From positions 62,001 to 126,000 of the forward strand of contig NZ_JAHXBG010000018.1 in NCBI RefSeq assembly GCF_020103725.1: a stretch of DNA of 64,000 nucleotides, in the 5' to 3' direction. The notes beneath the pieces were generated by a model. The model saw nothing but the letters and a program-made list of their open reading frames with translations. It searched no databases and had not been told where the DNA came from. How positions within the stretch are numbered: the first letter of the stretch is position 1; each line of letters opens with the position of its first letter. This document shows positions 61,824-64,000 of the stretch, in pieces. Source of the stretch: Hyalangium gracile. Lineage in GTDB: Bacteria > Myxococcota > Myxococcia > Myxococcales > Myxococcaceae. A program made the translations under genes and the position numbers.

Positions 61824-63113
61824 TCAGGGGTTCACGACGCGACCGAGGAAGAGCACGCTCTTCGTCTCCACGTCCTCGATGAGGAAGAGGAAGGGCCGGT
61901 CCACGACGAACTGGGGCGGTATGGAGACGGGGCCCGTGACGACTCCCGTGGCCGCCGCCGCCTCGGTGCCCTCTTCATCCACGGCCACGAAGGCCTGATG
62001 CTGCGCGGCGGTGACCTTCAGGGCCACCTGGCGCGACACGCCCGACAGATCGGCCTTGTCGCTGAAGACATCCACCATGCCGAGCGCCCGCAGCGGCTCG
62101 ACGAGAGGGAACTCCTGCTTCACCTCGAACTTGGGGAAGCCCAGGTCCACGTACCGGGGCTGCATGCCTGCCCGGATGCCATCCAGGAACTCCGCCGACA
62201 GGCGGGACTCGATGTCCGCGAACCTGCCCGCGTGCGGAACGATGACGACCATCCGGAAGGCCCGGCCCACGTACGGGAGCGCGACCGCGTCGAAGCCCGC
62301 CCCCTCCACCATCTCGAAGCCCGCCGAGATGCGCATCATCTCCACGGACCGAGTGCCTCCCCCCAGCGTCTGGAAGGGAGTGCTCGCGGTGTTCTGCTTG
62401 AGGAAGGGCGCTCTCCATGCGCCCTTGAAGTAGAGCGCGTTGGTGAGCACCAGGCGCGACTCGCGCGTCACCGTGCCCTCCGGGAGCAGGTTCTCGATGC
62501 GGTCCGCCGTCTGGTCCTCGACCCATGCGTTGATGCGCTCGCGGACGGAGTCGGCTTCGTTCGCGAAGTCCACCACACGGACTCCGGCGCCGTAGTGCGT
62601 GGCGAGCACGTCCAGGTACGCGGGCTCGAACTCCATCCCCTTCTGACCCCAGGAGCTGTTCACCAGGCGGAACGTGGGCGCGGTGCCCTCATCGCCTCGC
62701 GTGACGCCCGCGTGGGCGTTGAGCGCCAGGTCCAGCGCGTTCAGGGCCGGGTGGAGGCGCTCCTGGGACAGGGTGAATCGCAGCGTCTGCGCCATCTGCG
62801 CCTCGGTGCTGCCGCGGGCTCCCGGGTACAACATCGCGAAGGCCTGGGTGATGCTGAACGGTGAGAAGAAGAGGTTCTCTCCCGGCCTGGCGATCTTCCG
62901 GTACACGTCGACGCCGAAGTCGGTGTTGCTGGAGACGAGCGCGGTGAAGTCCTGCGGGGCTACACCGGGCTCGGAGATGCGTGCCTTCTCCGAAGCGACG
63001 AGCTCTCCCGGAGGCTCGACCTTCTCTGGCTCCAGGGGTTCAGACGAAGAGCAGCCCGCGAGCATCAACACGGCGGCGCCCAGGGGGGCCAGCCAACGGT
63101 GAGGTGAAGTCAT
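61824..63113 (-). CDS. Serpin (serine protease inhibitor), lipoprotein
   Basis: A 429-residue serpin with a lipoprotein signal (GAAVLMLAGC). Serpin core motifs are FSPFSITQAFAMLYPGARG, VLTNALYFKGAWRAPF, and AFVAVDEEGTEAAAATG. The reactive-centre loop has the inhibitory hinge (G382-TEAAAAT) and aligns residue for residue with alpha-1-antitrypsin up to the scissile bond: P2 Pro395, P1 Val396, P1' Ser397, then IPP. A P1 Val suggests elastase-like targets. C-terminal PFLFLIEDVETKSVLFLGRV completes the fold. It starts at ATG 63113 with GAGGAGG upstream. Lipid anchoring suggests it guards the cell envelope or periplasm from proteases, which is inferred. Confidence 0.95.
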   Translation of the reverse strand: MTSPHRWLAPLGAAVLMLAGCSSSEPLEPEKVEPPGELVASEKARISEPGVAPQDFTALVSSNTDFGVDVYRKIARPGENLFFSPFSITQAFAMLYPGARGSTEAQMAQTLRFTLSQERLHPALNALDLALNAHAGVTRGDEGTAPTFRLVNSSWGQKGMEFEPAYLDVLATHYGAGVRVVDFANEADSVRERINAWVEDQTADRIENLLPEGTVTRESRLVLTNALYFKGAWRAPFLKQNTASTPFQTLGGGTRSVEMMRISAGFEMVEGAGFDAVALPYVGRAFRMVVIVPHAGRFADIESRLSAEFLDGIRAGMQPRYVDLGFPKFEVKQEFPLVEPLRALGMVDVFSDKADLSGVSRQVALKVTAAQHQAFVAVDEEGTEAAAATGVVTGPVSIPPQFVVDRPFLFLIEDVETKSVLFLGRVVNP

Positions 63114-63134
63114 GTCGTCCTCCTCGAATCGAGT

Positions 63135-63488
63135 TTGCACGGCCAGAAAGCAAGGCGCGTGCGAGCTTCGGGAGTGAGGGACTTCAAGGGCTTGGAGCGT
63201 TCTGTCCCAGTGGCAGCCCTCGGATTTTCGAGGCCAGCTCGACGGAGGCGCACCGCGGCTGCGTGCACCTCCGTCCTCCAGGTGATGGCCGAGAGTCCGG
63301 GGCGCGTCTTCACCCGCGAGCGGCTCTTGGATCTGGCCAGGGGAGACTCGGAGGAGGCGTTCGACCGCTCCATCGACGTGCACGTGTTTCGGCTGCGCCA
63401 GAAGCTCAGGGACAACCCACGCCGCCCGCGGCTGCTCAAGACCGTGCGGGGCGTGGGCTATGCGCTGGTGGCCGAGGCGGACGCCTGA
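63135..63488 (+). pseudogene. Remnant of an OmpR-type winged-helix response regulator
   Basis: From about 63280 to 63488 the frame encodes the second half of an OmpR/PhoB DNA-binding domain (VMAESPGRVFTRERLLDLA, DRSIDVHVFRLRQKLRDNP, LLKTVRGVGYALVAEA). The preceding ~50 codons are Arg/Ala-rich and do not form the receiver or the first beta-sheet of the winged helix; another frame there reads RIFEASSTEAHRGCVHL, which may be the displaced start of the domain. The receiver domain is missing altogether. It looks like a decayed two-component regulator left between the serpin and SRPBCC genes; it could instead be a short unusual regulator. Confidence 0.6.
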
Positions 63489-63516
63489 GCGTCCTGTCCC
63501 TCGGCCTTCCACCCTG

Positions 63517-64000
63517 TCAGCCGAGCCGGGCGAGGAGCTTGTCGAGCGCCGCGTAGCTCTGGTTGAGGCCCTGCTCCATGTCCGACTGCAGCATCCCGTC
63601 ACGCTCCTGGGTGGTGTGGAACAGCGACACGGTGACGATCTTCGTGCGGCCGTCGCCGAGATCCTCGAGGGTCATGGTCTCGACCACCACGTGGCCCGGC
63701 ATGCCATCCCACTCGAACGTCTGCACGACGCGCTCCGGGGGCGTCACCTCGCGGTAGCGGCCCTCGAAGCCATGCACACCGTCGGAGGCGTGCTCGACGA
63801 ACCGCCAGTGGCCGCCTCGCTTCACCTCCATGCGCTCGATGACGAGCTTGTTGCCGCGTCCCCACCACTGCGCGACCAGCTCCGGGTCCGTCAGCGCCCG
63901 CCATACGCGCTCGCGGGGAGCGTTGAAGATGCGCTCGATGCGGATCTCCCGATCCGAGGGGGTGGTCACCTTGGAGGCACCGGAGAGCTCTTTGGCAGGC
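63517..64000 (-). CDS. SRPBCC / AHSA1-domain protein, probably incomplete at its 5' end
   Basis: At least 150 residues of the START-like AHSA1 fold: IRIERIFNAPRERVWRALTD, PELVAQWWGRGN, GRYREVTPPERVVQTFEW and a C-terminal helix SYAALDKLLARLG. A GTG at 63969 (MTTPSDREIRIE) is a possible start but has no ribosome-binding site, and the frame stays open to the window edge (PAKELSGASKVTTPSDREI), so the true start may lie outside. Such proteins bind hydrophobic ligands or act as stress-related co-chaperone-like factors, often next to ArsR regulators. The ligand is unknown. Confidence 0.85.
   Translation of the reverse strand, partial: PAKELSGASKVTTPSDREIRIERIFNAPRERVWRALTDPELVAQWWGRGNKLVIERMEVKRGGHWRFVEHASDGVHGFEGRYREVTPPERVVQTFEWDGMPGHVVVETMTLEDLGDGRTKIVTVSLFHTTQERDGMLQSDMEQGLNQSYAALDKLLARLG

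Overview
The window is very GC-rich, densely packed chromosomal DNA. Gene content points to a myxobacterium of the Cystobacterineae type (Archangium/Cystobacter/Myxococcus relatives). It holds three Hanks-type Ser/Thr kinases with membrane-anchored tails, a complete chemosensory operon with hybrid CheA and CheW proteins, many lipoproteins, stand-alone receiver proteins and a large type VI secretion (T6SS) locus. The assignment rests on gene families only. No rRNA, tRNA, CRISPR array, insertion sequence or replication origin was recognised.

Region 1 (1-8330) holds the tail of a Ser/Thr kinase, the chaperone HtpG, a secreted M49-like metallopeptidase, a CrtW-like carotenoid ketolase/desaturase, the periplasmic methionine sulfoxide repair pair MsrP-MsrQ, and a stand-alone receiver protein with a good sigma70-type promoter. 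Region 2 (8331-17638) holds a tightly overlapping minus-strand operon (Ser/Thr kinase, TPR-TonB-dependent receptor, large lipoprotein), a DUF1800/DUF1501 pair and a BtuF-like binding protein.

Region 3 (17654-40076) is the T6SS locus. Reading along the minus strand from 36174 it encodes TssJ, TssK, TssL, TssM, TssB, TssC, Hcp, TssE, TssF, TssG, an unassigned lipoprotein, an NmrA-like Rossmann protein, VgrG, a PAAR protein with a candidate toxin domain, a small candidate immunity/chaperone protein, and an adaptor that fuses an FHA domain to DUF4123. Divergent from it are an OmpA-type protein with calcium-binding TSP3-like repeats and a Ser/Thr kinase. No TssA or ClpV is present in the window. 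The effector end (PAAR toxin, small partner, FHA-DUF4123) is the most unusual part. Its cargo genes are visibly less GC-rich than the core.

Region 4 (40152-49366) contains a receiver protein, a POTRA/beta-barrel outer-membrane protein, a serine hydrolase with five tandem repeats, a UPF0489/peptide-arginase-like protein, an S9 (DPP IV-type) peptidase, a cold-shock protein and the 2-oxoglutarate dehydrogenase E2. Region 5 (49356-53329) has E1 (SucA) and an InhA-like enoyl-ACP reductase.

Region 6 (53471-61552) is one chemosensory operon: receiver, receiver-CheW, CheR, CheW, CheA-receiver, CheB and a chemoreceptor, most with 4-11 bp overlaps. Region 7 (61824-64000) has a lipoprotein serpin whose reactive loop aligns closely with alpha-1-antitrypsin, a broken winged-helix regulator and an SRPBCC/AHSA1 protein that probably runs off the window.
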